Shown: positions 24,829-33,448 of the stretch, piece by piece
How positions within the stretch are numbered: the first letter of the stretch is position 1
How the letters are laid out: each line of letters starts with the position of its first letter
Source: JALEFZ01 sp039817415
GTDB lineage: Bacteria; Bacteroidota; Bacteroidia; J057
Length of the DNA stretch: 64,000 bases
Reading direction: 5' to 3'
Assembly: GCA_039817415.1 (NCBI GenBank)
Contig: JBCBVV010000016.1
Span: 62,001 to 126,000, forward strand
Notes under the pieces: model-generated
What the model was told of the DNA's origin: nothing
What the model saw: only the letters and a program-made list of their open reading frames with translations
Databases searched by the model: none
Made by a program: the position numbers and the translations under genes

Positions 24829-26553
24829 TTAGAATTTTTGGATTTTCTTTCGAATACTGCCCTTTTCTCCCTTTATCCAAAGGATATAATAGCCCGCTGG
24901 ATAAGTGGACAAAGAGAGGGATGTTCGAGAATTGTTCACTTGTTGTTGGAGGATAAGCTGGCCAGAAAAATTAAAAATGTTTATTTCTTTGGCCTCCAAT
25001 AAAGGGTCTATGTTGAGTTCAAGCCTGTCCCTTACAGGGATGGGAAAAATCTCCGCGCTGTATTCTTGCCTTGGGTCTAGGTGAATAGAAATATCCAGAT
25101 AAGCATCGGGGTTAAATTTTAGCACGAAGGATTGATCTATAAAGCCGCGTGAATCCAATGTATCTAAGCCTGCATATGCTTGCCCTTCAAAACTACTAGC
25201 TAGGACGATGTGTCCATTATCATCAGCATAGGTAGACTTTAAATCTAGCGTTGTAAAGGTTCCTCCTGAATTGAGGTAGCCATCCATCAGGCTTCTTCCG
25301 CCCAAAATATTTCCACTTTGACTATAGGCTACCGTAAAGAATCCTTCTGCAAATAATGCTGGCGCGGGTAAGGTGTCATTCCCAACATACACTTCATTGA
25401 GTCCGTACTGCCCCATGCCATATATCCTATTGTCCGGTGTAATGGCTAGGTTGAAAATAGCGAAGCCATTGATTCCCACACCACCCGATAAAGCTTTTCT
25501 CGTAAACCTTCGGTTTCCATCTGGATCATATCCAACTAGGTAGGAACCTACCTCGGCAAAGTAGGTGGTATCATCTGTTACAGTAGATCCCGCTGTTCTG
25601 ATGGAGATCACAGCATTTCCATCAGAGTCGGTATCCAATGGGAAGTAATCCTGATCGACATTTCCAGATGTAGTAAAGGCCTTCATCCAACTCATTTCCC
25701 CTGTTGAATTGAAACGGGCAAGGAAATCTCCACTTCTTCCGGGAAGGCTATGATCAGGAAGGGCATTTCCATCCCAGCTTAAGGAATCTGCTTTCTCTCC
25801 AAAAATATAAATGGAATTATTGGGAGCTACCCTCATTTTCATTCCCTCTGCAAATCCAAATCTACCGGTTTTGCTCGTATGTTTAAACCAATTGAAGTTT
25901 CCTGCTGTATCGAAGCTGGTAATGAACATTTGTCGGTGGCCTGAATTATTTTGATTGAATACCTGATTGTCAATGCTAACGGCTTCCAATACAGCTCCGC
26001 TTATGTAAATCTGATTTCCGTTGATCACCATATCTCGGGGTCTCAAATATTGGCTTCCAGGCTCATCTGTAGCGATAATCGATTTGGCCCAAAGGAAATG
26101 TCCAGCTGAATCTACTTTGCTTAAAAAAAGACTTTCTGAAGCATTTCCATTAAGGGTCACACCATTCCCAAATTCAAGAATTGTATTTTGGTTGGTCTGT
26201 TCATATTGACCACAGATATAGATATTACCTTGTCCATCAGTTGCCAGGGTTCTAGCATTATTGGAGTTTTTGCCAATGATATTTCTAGCCCAAACTTCTT
26301 GGCCGGTAGCATCATATTTGATCAGGACCAATTCGGCATCCAAAACCGATATTCCTCCTGTATCTGAGCCAATGATAATGCTTCCTCCAGATTTTCCGAA
26401 AGCATATGTATTACCGAAAGGATCGGAAGAAATATCTTCGATGACAAAGCCTCCTCCATTTCCTGTAGGAAAAGTTTGATTGCTCCAAAGGAATTGAGAG
26501 AATGTTGGGATACAGCTGATCAGTACCCCAAAGAGGATTATATATTGTTTCAT
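24829..26553 (-). CDS. T9SS-secreted SBBP/propeller-repeat protein
   Basis: A 574-residue protein with a signal peptide (MKQYIILFGVLISCIPTFSQ) and a C-terminal type IX sorting domain: FPIPVRDRLELN, then INIFNFSGQLIL and YPAGYYILWIKG, ending in a basic KKIQKF. In between are repeated blades of the type DPFGNTYAFGKSGG, DGQGNIYICGQY, ITPDNRIYGMGQYG and DDNGHIVLASSF, each a D-x-x-G-[NH]-[IT]-Y turn, typical of SBBP beta-propeller repeats. It should be exported and anchored at or released from the cell surface. It lies downstream of a lipoprotein gene (22-base gap) and of the two-component genes, and may belong to their regulon through the inverted repeat at 27081-27096. Confidence 0.85.
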   Translation of the reverse strand: MKQYIILFGVLISCIPTFSQFLWSNQTFPTGNGGGFVIEDISSDPFGNTYAFGKSGGSIIIGSDTGGISVLDAELVLIKYDATGQEVWARNIIGKNSNNARTLATDGQGNIYICGQYEQTNQNTILEFGNGVTLNGNASESLFLSKVDSAGHFLWAKSIIATDEPGSQYLRPRDMVINGNQIYISGAVLEAVSIDNQVFNQNNSGHRQMFITSFDTAGNFNWFKHTSKTGRFGFAEGMKMRVAPNNSIYIFGEKADSLSWDGNALPDHSLPGRSGDFLARFNSTGEMSWMKAFTTSGNVDQDYFPLDTDSDGNAVISIRTAGSTVTDDTTYFAEVGSYLVGYDPDGNRRFTRKALSGGVGINGFAIFNLAITPDNRIYGMGQYGLNEVYVGNDTLPAPALFAEGFFTVAYSQSGNILGGRSLMDGYLNSGGTFTTLDLKSTYADDNGHIVLASSFEGQAYAGLDTLDSRGFIDQSFVLKFNPDAYLDISIHLDPRQEYSAEIFPIPVRDRLELNIDPLLEAKEINIFNFSGQLILQQQVNNSRTSLSLSTYPAGYYILWIKGEKGSIRKKIQKF

Positions 26554-26574
26554 AATTATAGGGTAAAAGGGTGA

Positions 26575-27012
26575 TTAGAAGGATGCGTCAAACTGGCCAT
26601 TGGTTACCTCAACTGGATTGGCCAACATAAAATCATCAATGGCATAGAAGGTGCCTTGGAAAGAGCCAGAAGCTCTGCTATTGGAAAGGTTATCAACGGT
26701 ATAAGTTCCATCTCCGACTCCAATGACGGTTCCATCTTCCATGGTGAGAAACAATACATCAATGAGTCCTTGGGTAGAAGGCAAAGCAAAGGTTCCTTCC
26801 TCGATCTCGTTAAATTGTAGGTGGGCTTCATACTGGCCTACACCCCCCATATTAAGGGTACCTTCCAGCAAAATGACATTTCCAACTTCCGCTTTGAATG
26901 CTTGACCTTCTATGGTGGCTTCAATGGTAGCCATGCCAACCATGGTATCAGCATTATTGCAGCTAGAAATAAAAAGGGAAATGGCCAAAAGGGAAAAGAC
27001 TAAATACTTCAT
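26575..27012 (-). CDS. Lipoprotein of unknown function
   Basis: A 145-residue lipoprotein: the signal ends in FISSC with Cys18 as the lipidation site. The mature region is a small beta-rich domain (ATIEATIEGQAFKAEVGNVI, FALPSTQGLIDVLFLTMEDG, ASGSFQGTFYAID and a final FDASF), reminiscent of calycin-like or DUF6252-type lipoproteins of the phylum, but I cannot assign it firmly. It is the first gene after the response regulator and sits 22 bases before the T9SS propeller gene. A NarL-like inverted repeat lies 69-84 bases upstream of its start. Confidence 0.75.
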   Translation of the reverse strand: MKYLVFSLLAISLFISSCNNADTMVGMATIEATIEGQAFKAEVGNVILLEGTLNMGGVGQYEAHLQFNEIEEGTFALPSTQGLIDVLFLTMEDGTVIGVGDGTYTVDNLSNSRASGSFQGTFYAIDDFMLANPVEVTNGQFDASF

Positions 27013-27080
27013 GGGAGTAATTCTTGGTTGATTTTGATTGATTACTCTCCAAAATTCTATGTCAAGCTAGGCAAAATACA

Positions 27081-27096
27081 TACCTCATATGCGGTA
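27081..27096 (-). promoter_or_regulatory. 7-2-7 inverted repeat upstream of lipoprotein gene (putative response-regulator site)
   Basis: TACCTCA-TA-TGCGGTA: the second half-site matches the reverse complement of the first in six of seven positions. It is the layout of NarL/FixJ-type operators. A second copy sharing the core occurs at 27775-27790 upstream of the regulator gene. Confidence 0.5.
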
Positions 27097-27110
27097 TTCT
27101 ATTGTTAGGA

Positions 27111-27728
27111 CTAGATCAACTTATTCTTGTAGGCTTTTTTTACAGCTTCAGCTCGACTGTTTACATGTAACTTCTTGTAAATGTTCTTGAGGTGGGTTCT
27201 AACGGTATGTCCGCTGATAAAAAGCTCTTCAGCGATTGTTTTGTAGTTGTGTCCTTCACATATTTTTCTGAGAATATCTGTTTCCCTTTCACTAAGAGGA
27301 GTGTAGATAGACGGACGAAAGGAAGTTAATACCTTGCGTGCGATTTCCATACTCATAGGAGCCCCACCCTCGAAAACCTCTTTCACAGACTTCAAAAGTT
27401 GTACAGGAGGTGTGTGCTTTAATAGATAGCCTGTAGCACCAGCACAAAGGGAATCGAAAATTGTATCGTCATCTGTTCTGATGGTAAGCATCAAAATGTC
27501 CATTTCTGGCCTTTCTACCTTCAATTTTTTGACACACTCAATTCCAGACATCCCTGGGAGGTTGACATCCATCAGCACAACATCAGGTTTGTAGTCAAGT
27601 ATTCCCGGAATGGCAGATTCAGCATCGTTGTAGGTATACATACAACTAAATCCAGGCGTACCATCAATGATAAGGGCCAGCGTTCGTTGAATGTCCAGAT
27701 CGTCTTCCACAATGGCTACATGTATCAT
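27111..27728 (-). CDS. LuxR/NarL-type response regulator
   Basis: A 205-residue two-component regulator. The receiver domain (1-120) has the acidic pocket (VEDD, residues 7-10), phosphoacceptor Asp54 in VVLMDVNLPGMSG, a conserved Thr in LMLTIRT, and Lys in ATGYLLK. The C-terminal LuxR-type helix-turn-helix (about 142-200) contains LSERETDILRKICEG, YKTIAEELFISGHTVRTHLK and the closing NIYKKLHVNSRAEAV. It is transcribed with the histidine kinase gene 50 bases upstream. A NarL-like inverted repeat overlaps the kinase stop codon just before this gene, which points to autoregulation. Confidence 0.95.
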   Translation of the reverse strand: MIHVAIVEDDLDIQRTLALIIDGTPGFSCMYTYNDAESAIPGILDYKPDVVLMDVNLPGMSGIECVKKLKVERPEMDILMLTIRTDDDTIFDSLCAGATGYLLKHTPPVQLLKSVKEVFEGGAPMSMEIARKVLTSFRPSIYTPLSERETDILRKICEGHNYKTIAEELFISGHTVRTHLKNIYKKLHVNSRAEAVKKAYKNKLI

Positions 27729-27774
27729 AACATAGTTTTTTCTTCAATTTCAGTTTGAAAACCCAACTTGAACA

Positions 27775-27790
27775 TACCTCATGTGTAGTA
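27775..27790 (-). promoter_or_regulatory. 7-2-7 inverted repeat upstream of response regulator gene (putative autoregulatory site)
   Basis: TACCTCA-TG-TGTAGTA, five of seven symmetric positions. It shares ACATACCTCATRTG with the site at 27081-27096. It overlaps the last codons and stop of the kinase gene, 47-62 bases before the regulator ATG. Confidence 0.45.
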
Positions 27791-30700
27791 ATTCAAAAAG
27801 AGGTCGATAGTTGTTCCTTCCCCTATTTTTGAACGAATCTCAATTTCTCCCTCGATTTTATCAGCGCGCATTTTCAGGTTTTTTAAACCATATCCTTTAC
27901 GAACTTCCCCTAAGTCGAATCCCTGTCCATTGTCCTGAATGGAAAGCTTCAATTTCCTAGCTTCACTAGATAGACTGAGTGTACACATTGTAGCCTGTGA
28001 ATACTTCAGGATGTTGTGCATGGCCTCCTTAATCATCATCAAAAGATGTCTTCTGTGGTCAACAGGAAGGGAGATGTTCTGGTAATCCTGATCTAAGCCT
28101 TGAATCTTGAGCTCAATTCCTGCATGCTCAAATAACTCTTCTCCGAAGGTCTTGGCTCGACTCATAAGATAATATAGAGAGTCCTTTTCGGGATCGAGTA
28201 CCCAGATGAAGTCTCGCATACCATCTGATAATTGCCTTACCTGAGAAGCAATTTTATCTAAAAATTCTTTCCGTTGATCTTGATTGCTTTGAGGTCTTTT
28301 GGCCAGTTCAACGAAAAGCGAAATCTTGGTCATCTTATTCCCTAACTCATCATGAAAATCAGCTGCGGCATCCTTCCTAACCCTTTCTCGCTCTTGTATT
28401 TTGGCTTGCTTGATTTTGATTTGGGTTTCCAATTGTCGGGCTTGTTGTTTGATTCGGAAATCTACAGCGGCATAGAGAATGGAGCTGATGATAAGCACAT
28501 AAATTAAGTAAGCCCACCATGTTTTCCAGGGAGGAGGAGCTACGTAGATCCTTAAACTGGTTCCTGTTTCATTCCATACCCCATCGTTGTTACTGGCCTT
28601 TACCCGAAAAGTATAATGGCCCTCGGAGAGATTGGTATAGGTAGCTTTTCGTTCCTTACCAGCCACTTTCCAATCCTCATCAAAGCCTTCCAATTTGTAG
28701 GCATATTGATTCTTGGTGGACAAAATGTAATTCAAGGCAGCAAACTCAATCTCAAGGACAAGATCCTTGTGTGTCAGATGAAGTTGACCACCTAGATTAG
28801 GGTTACCATTAAGAGGTTTCCTGCCCTTTTGGGTGGCTAGACCTGGCCTGAGTTTTTCTCCTAAAACAGATATGGAAGTGATCGCGGTTTTGGGGGGAGA
28901 TAAGTTTCGTGCAATGTTTTTAGGGTATATGCTAATGAGTCCACTTCTGTTTCCAAAATGAAGTTTCCCATCTCCCCCTTTGAAACAAGCGGAAGAATTG
29001 AATTCGTTATCAAGTATTCCATCGTCCTTCAAGAAGGATTGGAACAGGCGGGGGCTAGGTTCTTCTGTATAGTCCCATTCAGAAGCTTTGAAATAGGTCA
29101 GACCATGAACCGTGCTGATCCACATATCTCCCTTATCATCTTCCAATATGCCAAAAATGGTCCCGCTTGAAAGCCCTAGCTTAGGCCCGAGATGAAGAAA
29201 ATTTGTAGGTCCATCTTGTTCAATCGAATCTTCATGGATTACCTCCAAGCCTGAACCATTTGTCCCAATCCAAAAATAGCCCTTAGTATCCTGATAGATG
29301 AAGTTGAGGAAATCCTCGGATATGCTGTATGGATCCCCTGTATCATGGATAAAATTGCTAAAGCTCATTGACTGGGGATCTAAAATGGAAAGACCTCCAT
29401 CTGTAACCATCCAAATTCTATGATCACTATCTTCTTCCATCCACCAGATATAATTGTTGGATAGGGAATTATCATCCTCTTTCTTATGTAAGTAAGTCTG
29501 AAAGGATTCAGTGCGCTTATCAAATTTATTCAATCCCCCTCCTCTTGTGCCTAGCCAGATGACACTATCTTGATCTAGCGCACAGAAAACATGATTATCG
29601 GAGAGAGATTGAGGATTTTCTTTGGAATGCTTATACCATGTAAGTTCTACCATGGGCTCTCCTTCTTCCCATTCCAATTTCATTTTATTGAATCCCCCAA
29701 AGGTTGCAATCCAGAAGGTACCCTCTTTATCCTGTAGGATATCTGTGGTAATGGAATGTGTCAATGCTTTTGGGGAATGAGGCCTGCCCTTTATCCTTTT
29801 CCAGAGGGTGCTGTCAGTTTGATAAATCCATACACCATTTCCATAGGTTCCTAACCAAAGATTCTTTAAAGAATCCTCATAAATCGTAAACACATCCTTC
29901 AGTTTATTTTTTCCTTCTGGAAAGGAAAGGTGATCAAACGATCGAAGGATGTTCGATTGATAGTCCAACTCTACCTTGGATATTCCTTTGTCCGAAGTTG
30001 TCCAAAGGTTTTTGTCCTTATCCAGCAGAATATGCCCTAGGATATTGGAGGGAAGACTATTGAGTTCCTCCTCCTTTTGGTCATAATGGGTAAAATGGGG
30101 TTGTTCCTTTTCATCGAATGAGATATTCCATAATCCACTGCTATACGTACTTAGCCAATAATCGTCTTGAAGTCCAGTTTTTATATCTGCAATAAATACT
30201 TTTCCAGGATAGATAGAATCTTCCTCAGAATACCCAAATTTCGTAACGATAGGGTCATCAGTTTCTGGATTTTGAATGATATTGACTCCCTCATAGGAGC
30301 CTATCCAAATCCGATTTTTGGTGGGCTCGGCATATAGGGTTTTGATGTTATTGTTGATAATTTGGTTGAGCGAATCGCGATTACCCAGATTAAATAGGCT
30401 AAGGAGATTTTTTTCAGCCTGATATTTTACTATACCATTGTTTCCTGTCCCTAACCAGTAAGTTCCCTTTGGATGTTCAGCTATGGCAGTAATTTGCGGA
30501 AAAGGGATTGAGTTTATTCGCTCGAATTGTGCTACCTCTATCTTCGGATCCCACGAAATAAGTTTATTTAGGCCATCGTGTGTACCTACCCAAATTGTTC
30601 CTTCTGCATCTTCAAAAATCGTCTCAACATAATCATTGCTGAGGCTTTCTTTTTGGTCTGGTATATGAGGAATTCGAATAAAACGGTCTAGCTTTCTGTC

Positions 30701-31048
30701 ATAGAAATTGAGCCCTCTTCCCCTAGTTCCTACCCACAAATTACCTTTGCGATCAACCAAGAGTCCCCCTGTAGAATTGGAAGATAAAGAGTAGGGGTTA
30801 TCTGGCTCCTGCTGATAGTTTTTAAAGGAATATCCATCAAATCTGGATAAACCACCTTGTGTGCCTACCCAAATAAATCCAAAGGAGTCTTGTACAATAT
30901 CGTAGGTCCTTAGGTCTGCAAGGCCTTCTGTATATCCGTAAGATTTGAAAGATAGATTGGGTTGTTGCCCTTGAAGGCAAAGGACCTCACAGGCTAGAAT
31001 GCAGAATAGGTAGAATGTTCTATGTTTTATCAGGGAGTGTAAAAACAT
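27779..31048 (-). CDS. Sensor histidine kinase with two-component-regulator propeller and Y_Y_Y domains
   Basis: A 1089-residue sensor from ATG 31048 (signal-like hydrophobic start, residues ~10-27); a TTG eight codons earlier is less likely. Residues ~30-690 hold many propeller blades with the pattern D-x-x-G-x-[IL]-W-[VI]-G-T (DSFGFIWVGTQGGLSRFDGY, DRKGNLWVGTRGRGLNFY, DAEGTIWVGTHDGLNKL). A Y_Y_Y domain follows (YAYKLEGFDEDW, TYTNLSEGHYTFRVKASN), then one membrane helix (YLIYVLIISSILYAAVDF). The HisKA_3 phosphotransfer helix has the predicted phospho-His near 899 in ADFHDELGNK. The HATPase domain has KEAMHNILKYS (N box) and DNGQGFD. This is the periplasmic ligand sensor type of Bacteroidota, without the fused regulator of hybrid systems; its regulator is the next gene. 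Confidence 0.95.
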   Translation of the reverse strand: MFLHSLIKHRTFYLFCILACEVLCLQGQQPNLSFKSYGYTEGLADLRTYDIVQDSFGFIWVGTQGGLSRFDGYSFKNYQQEPDNPYSLSSNSTGGLLVDRKGNLWVGTRGRGLNFYDRKLDRFIRIPHIPDQKESLSNDYVETIFEDAEGTIWVGTHDGLNKLISWDPKIEVAQFERINSIPFPQITAIAEHPKGTYWLGTGNNGIVKYQAEKNLLSLFNLGNRDSLNQIINNNIKTLYAEPTKNRIWIGSYEGVNIIQNPETDDPIVTKFGYSEEDSIYPGKVFIADIKTGLQDDYWLSTYSSGLWNISFDEKEQPHFTHYDQKEEELNSLPSNILGHILLDKDKNLWTTSDKGISKVELDYQSNILRSFDHLSFPEGKNKLKDVFTIYEDSLKNLWLGTYGNGVWIYQTDSTLWKRIKGRPHSPKALTHSITTDILQDKEGTFWIATFGGFNKMKLEWEEGEPMVELTWYKHSKENPQSLSDNHVFCALDQDSVIWLGTRGGGLNKFDKRTESFQTYLHKKEDDNSLSNNYIWWMEEDSDHRIWMVTDGGLSILDPQSMSFSNFIHDTGDPYSISEDFLNFIYQDTKGYFWIGTNGSGLEVIHEDSIEQDGPTNFLHLGPKLGLSSGTIFGILEDDKGDMWISTVHGLTYFKASEWDYTEEPSPRLFQSFLKDDGILDNEFNSSACFKGGDGKLHFGNRSGLISIYPKNIARNLSPPKTAITSISVLGEKLRPGLATQKGRKPLNGNPNLGGQLHLTHKDLVLEIEFAALNYILSTKNQYAYKLEGFDEDWKVAGKERKATYTNLSEGHYTFRVKASNNDGVWNETGTSLRIYVAPPPWKTWWAYLIYVLIISSILYAAVDFRIKQQARQLETQIKIKQAKIQERERVRKDAAADFHDELGNKMTKISLFVELAKRPQSNQDQRKEFLDKIASQVRQLSDGMRDFIWVLDPEKDSLYYLMSRAKTFGEELFEHAGIELKIQGLDQDYQNISLPVDHRRHLLMMIKEAMHNILKYSQATMCTLSLSSEARKLKLSIQDNGQGFDLGEVRKGYGLKNLKMRADKIEGEIEIRSKIGEGTTIDLFLNYYT

Positions 31049-31070
31049 AGCAATGGAAGTAAGGGGTTTC

Positions 31071-31104
31071 AAAAAAAGGTCGATGTAAACTTACAACGAC
31101 CTTT
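31071..31104 (-). terminator. Intrinsic terminator after the zinc-finger membrane protein gene
   Basis: AAAGGTCG (31075-31082) pairs with CGACCTTT (31097-31104), with an inner GTAA/TTAC pair. On the minus strand a T-run follows. It separates this gene from the kinase gene downstream. Confidence 0.85.
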
Positions 31105-31136
31105 CAAAGAATATATGTAATTTCCTTCACATTATA

Positions 31137-32234
31137 TTACCTGTCTGCATTTTCAGCAGCCAATCCATAATAAAAATTGAAGATAATGGAATGCTTAGCA
31201 GGGATTTTCTGGTTGTAGTCCAGGCTTTCCCAGTAGGTAGGTCCTACTTCATGTTGATGGGTTTCTCCATCCTCCTCTTTTACAATGACGAAATATCTTT
31301 GTTGTCTGTTACCCATTCTCCAATTTTGACTGTCATTTCCTCGATAGGGCATTTCTGGCCATTTTGCAAGGTGATCTTGTGCACTTGAACGCAAGGGTTC
31401 TTTGTTCACCCAATCCTTAATGGTGTACCGATATTTGGTCGCATAAATAGGCACTTCGTCATAAACTGGCACGCGTTTGGTTTCTGTTCTGGTTTCATAA
31501 ATCGGCTCAGTACAATATTTATCTACGAAATAGCCATTTCCTTTGTCTATTTTCCCACAAACATAGGTACGTTCACCTGTTTTTACTCTTTTCTGAACTT
31601 GCCTGTTTTCATAGCCTCTTTGAACTCGATTATATCCTTTGATGGCCTTAAAGGATTGAACATTGTAGGCCCCAGCTGGGGCATTCCAAGCTTCTCGCTG
31701 AACGGGTTCCAGGTGCTGGACTTCTACTACTCTTTCCCATCTGAAGTCCTGAACAGTTACATCGACTGTTTTTTGAAGCAAGGGGAAACCGAATATAGCA
31801 GCTCCTATGGCTGCGAATACGGCCGTTACCTTTCCAATGAATCCCTTCCTTTTGGGCTTTTTCTCTTGATATTGTGCTTCTTCTGGGTGGTAGGTTCTTT
31901 CCCGCTCGAAGCTATCCATAGGTACTTCTTTGCTTGAGTACTCTCTTGTTTGTAAGTCTACATCATTTGAGAGCTCATCTTTGGGATTGGCGCAAGAGGT
32001 GCAAATGGTGTGGATGGCCTTATTTTGGGTGCCGCAATGCCCACAAATCCAATCCGGTCCAGACTGGGCCTCTTTGATTCGGCTGTCATCTGTAACTTCT
32101 TCTGCATCAGAAGGAAGGTAGAATTTTACATCTGCGGGTCTAGAGGCACCGCAATTTCGGCAGATGGTTTCTGGCCCAAGGTTTCCCTTGTTTCCACAAA
32201 CGGTGCAGTCCCAACGGCCTACATAAACTGACAT
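31137..32234 (-). CDS. Membrane protein with two RanBP2-type zinc fingers
   Basis: I recognise no named family. The 365-residue protein starts with two zinc fingers of the W-x-C-x2-C-x(10-11)-C-x2-C RanBP2-type pattern: WDCTVC...CRNC (Cys10, 13, 25, 28) and WICGHC...CTSC (Cys64, 67, 78, 81). A charged linker (~85-130) leads to one membrane helix (about 133-153). The region beyond (155-365) is rich in paired basic and aromatic residues, with repeated RVPVYDEVPIYATKYRY-like beta segments and two further cysteines (226, 241). The orientation would put the fingers in the cytoplasm and the tail outside. Next to it upstream is an SPFH/SHOCT gene, so the pair may act together at the membrane; a terminator-like hairpin lies between them. 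Confidence 0.65.
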   Translation of the reverse strand: MSVYVGRWDCTVCGNKGNLGPETICRNCGASRPADVKFYLPSDAEEVTDDSRIKEAQSGPDWICGHCGTQNKAIHTICTSCANPKDELSNDVDLQTREYSSKEVPMDSFERERTYHPEEAQYQEKKPKRKGFIGKVTAVFAAIGAAIFGFPLLQKTVDVTVQDFRWERVVEVQHLEPVQREAWNAPAGAYNVQSFKAIKGYNRVQRGYENRQVQKRVKTGERTYVCGKIDKGNGYFVDKYCTEPIYETRTETKRVPVYDEVPIYATKYRYTIKDWVNKEPLRSSAQDHLAKWPEMPYRGNDSQNWRMGNRQQRYFVIVKEEDGETHQHEVGPTYWESLDYNQKIPAKHSIIFNFYYGLAAENADR

Positions 32235-32272
32235 AGCAACTTATTTGGGGAATGATACATGGAGTGTATGAA

Positions 32273-32301
32273 AAAAGCGAAACCCTAAGGATCTCGCTTT
32301 T
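32273..32301 (-). terminator. Hairpin terminator between SPFH gene and zinc-finger gene
   Basis: AAAAGCGA (32273-32280) pairs with TCGCTTTT (32294-32301); minus-strand transcripts meet a TTTTTT run. It lies 21 bases after the SPFH stop and may reduce expression of the downstream gene. Confidence 0.7.
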
Positions 32302-32321
32302 CAATTTTTTATTTCAATGGC

Positions 32322-33335
32322 TTACAGTTTAGCCAGTAGCTCTTTTTTCTTTTCGTTGAATTCCTCTTCAGTAATCAGGCCTTCTTTTTTCAATTCGCCC
32401 AATTTCTTCAAGGTATCCATGATGTCATCCTTGCTAGGTCCAGCGTTTTGAGCACCTCCGCCTTGGTTATTGTTGTTTTTCATCATGTCCATCATCATTT
32501 GACCCATGGCAAAACCAGCACCCATGTCAACACCTGCATTTCCTCCGCCAGGATTTTCAGCTCCTTTTTCTAGGGCATTGGCAGCCTGGAATTGCATGAA
32601 CTTTTGCATGTCGCCAACCATATTCATCTGAGTATTCTTGTTCAAGAATTCTCTCAATGCCTCTGGAAGTGTAATAGACTGTATGGAGAAATCAGTCAGC
32701 TCAAGACCGAACTGAGATAGATATTCAGAAATTCTTGGCTGTAGGGCAGCGGCGAATTCGCTTTTCTGCGCCTGCATTTGCACAAAGGAGAAATCACTGG
32801 CAGCCATTTCGGCTACAACCTCTGTGAAGCGGTCTACCAATTTTCCTTTGATGGTACCTTCTATTTGAGAAAGTGTAATGATTGGATTGGTTCCAGCTAG
32901 CTCTTTGAAGAATTTCTCGTAATCGTTCAGGCGGAAGTTGTAAGAACCAAAGGCTCTGAATTCTACTTGTCCGAATTTGCTATCAGGAATAGTTACAGGG
33001 CTAGGAGTTCCCCATTTGTTGTCGGTGAACTGGCGGGTGTTGAAGTAGTATACATCAACTTTGAAAGGAGATTCAAATCCGTGTGCCCATGACTTTAGGT
33101 TTGTCAGAATAGGCATGTTACGAGTGGTCAGTTCATGACGTCCTGGCTCGTAGATATCTGCCATTTTACCTTCGTTGATCAAGATAGCTGCCTGAGACTC
33201 ACGTACTGTAAGCTGAGCGCCCATTTTGATCTCTTTGTCCTGGTCAGGGAACTTCCAGATGATCACGTCGCGAGAGTAGTCAACCCACTCAATGACGTCA
33301 ATAAATTGTCCTTTGATAAAGTCAAAAATGCCCAT
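32322..33335 (-). CDS. SPFH-domain protein (YdjI/virion-core-like) with C-terminal SHOCT domain
   Basis: A 337-residue protein of the YdjI-like SPFH group. Residues ~15-245 form the SPFH (band 7-like) domain: VIEWVDYSRDVIIWKFPDQD, GAQLTVRESQAAILINEGKM, the short KFGQVEFRAFGSYNFRL and a helix-rich end. A Met/Gly/Asn-rich linker (~265-300, for example GQMMMDMMKNNNNQGGG) leads to a SHOCT motif (LKKLGELKKEGLITEEEF, ~308-325). There is no transmembrane helix; such proteins associate with membranes or scaffold oligomers, and YdjI in Bacillus works with the PspA/Lia stress response. Neighbouring zinc-finger membrane protein suggests a two-component membrane scaffold, an inference from adjacency. Confidence 0.9.
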   Translation of the reverse strand: MGIFDFIKGQFIDVIEWVDYSRDVIIWKFPDQDKEIKMGAQLTVRESQAAILINEGKMADIYEPGRHELTTRNMPILTNLKSWAHGFESPFKVDVYYFNTRQFTDNKWGTPSPVTIPDSKFGQVEFRAFGSYNFRLNDYEKFFKELAGTNPIITLSQIEGTIKGKLVDRFTEVVAEMAASDFSFVQMQAQKSEFAAALQPRISEYLSQFGLELTDFSIQSITLPEALREFLNKNTQMNMVGDMQKFMQFQAANALEKGAENPGGGNAGVDMGAGFAMGQMMMDMMKNNNNQGGGAQNAGPSKDDIMDTLKKLGELKKEGLITEEEFNEKKKELLAKL

Positions 33336-33448
33336 GATTCCTTATGCTGATTTAGTTATAGGGGTAATATAATTGTATTCGAGAAAATATCTTTGAATCC
33401 TTTGAAAAATCTCAAAATATCAAGTCTCGATGTGTTGACGAATTAGAA

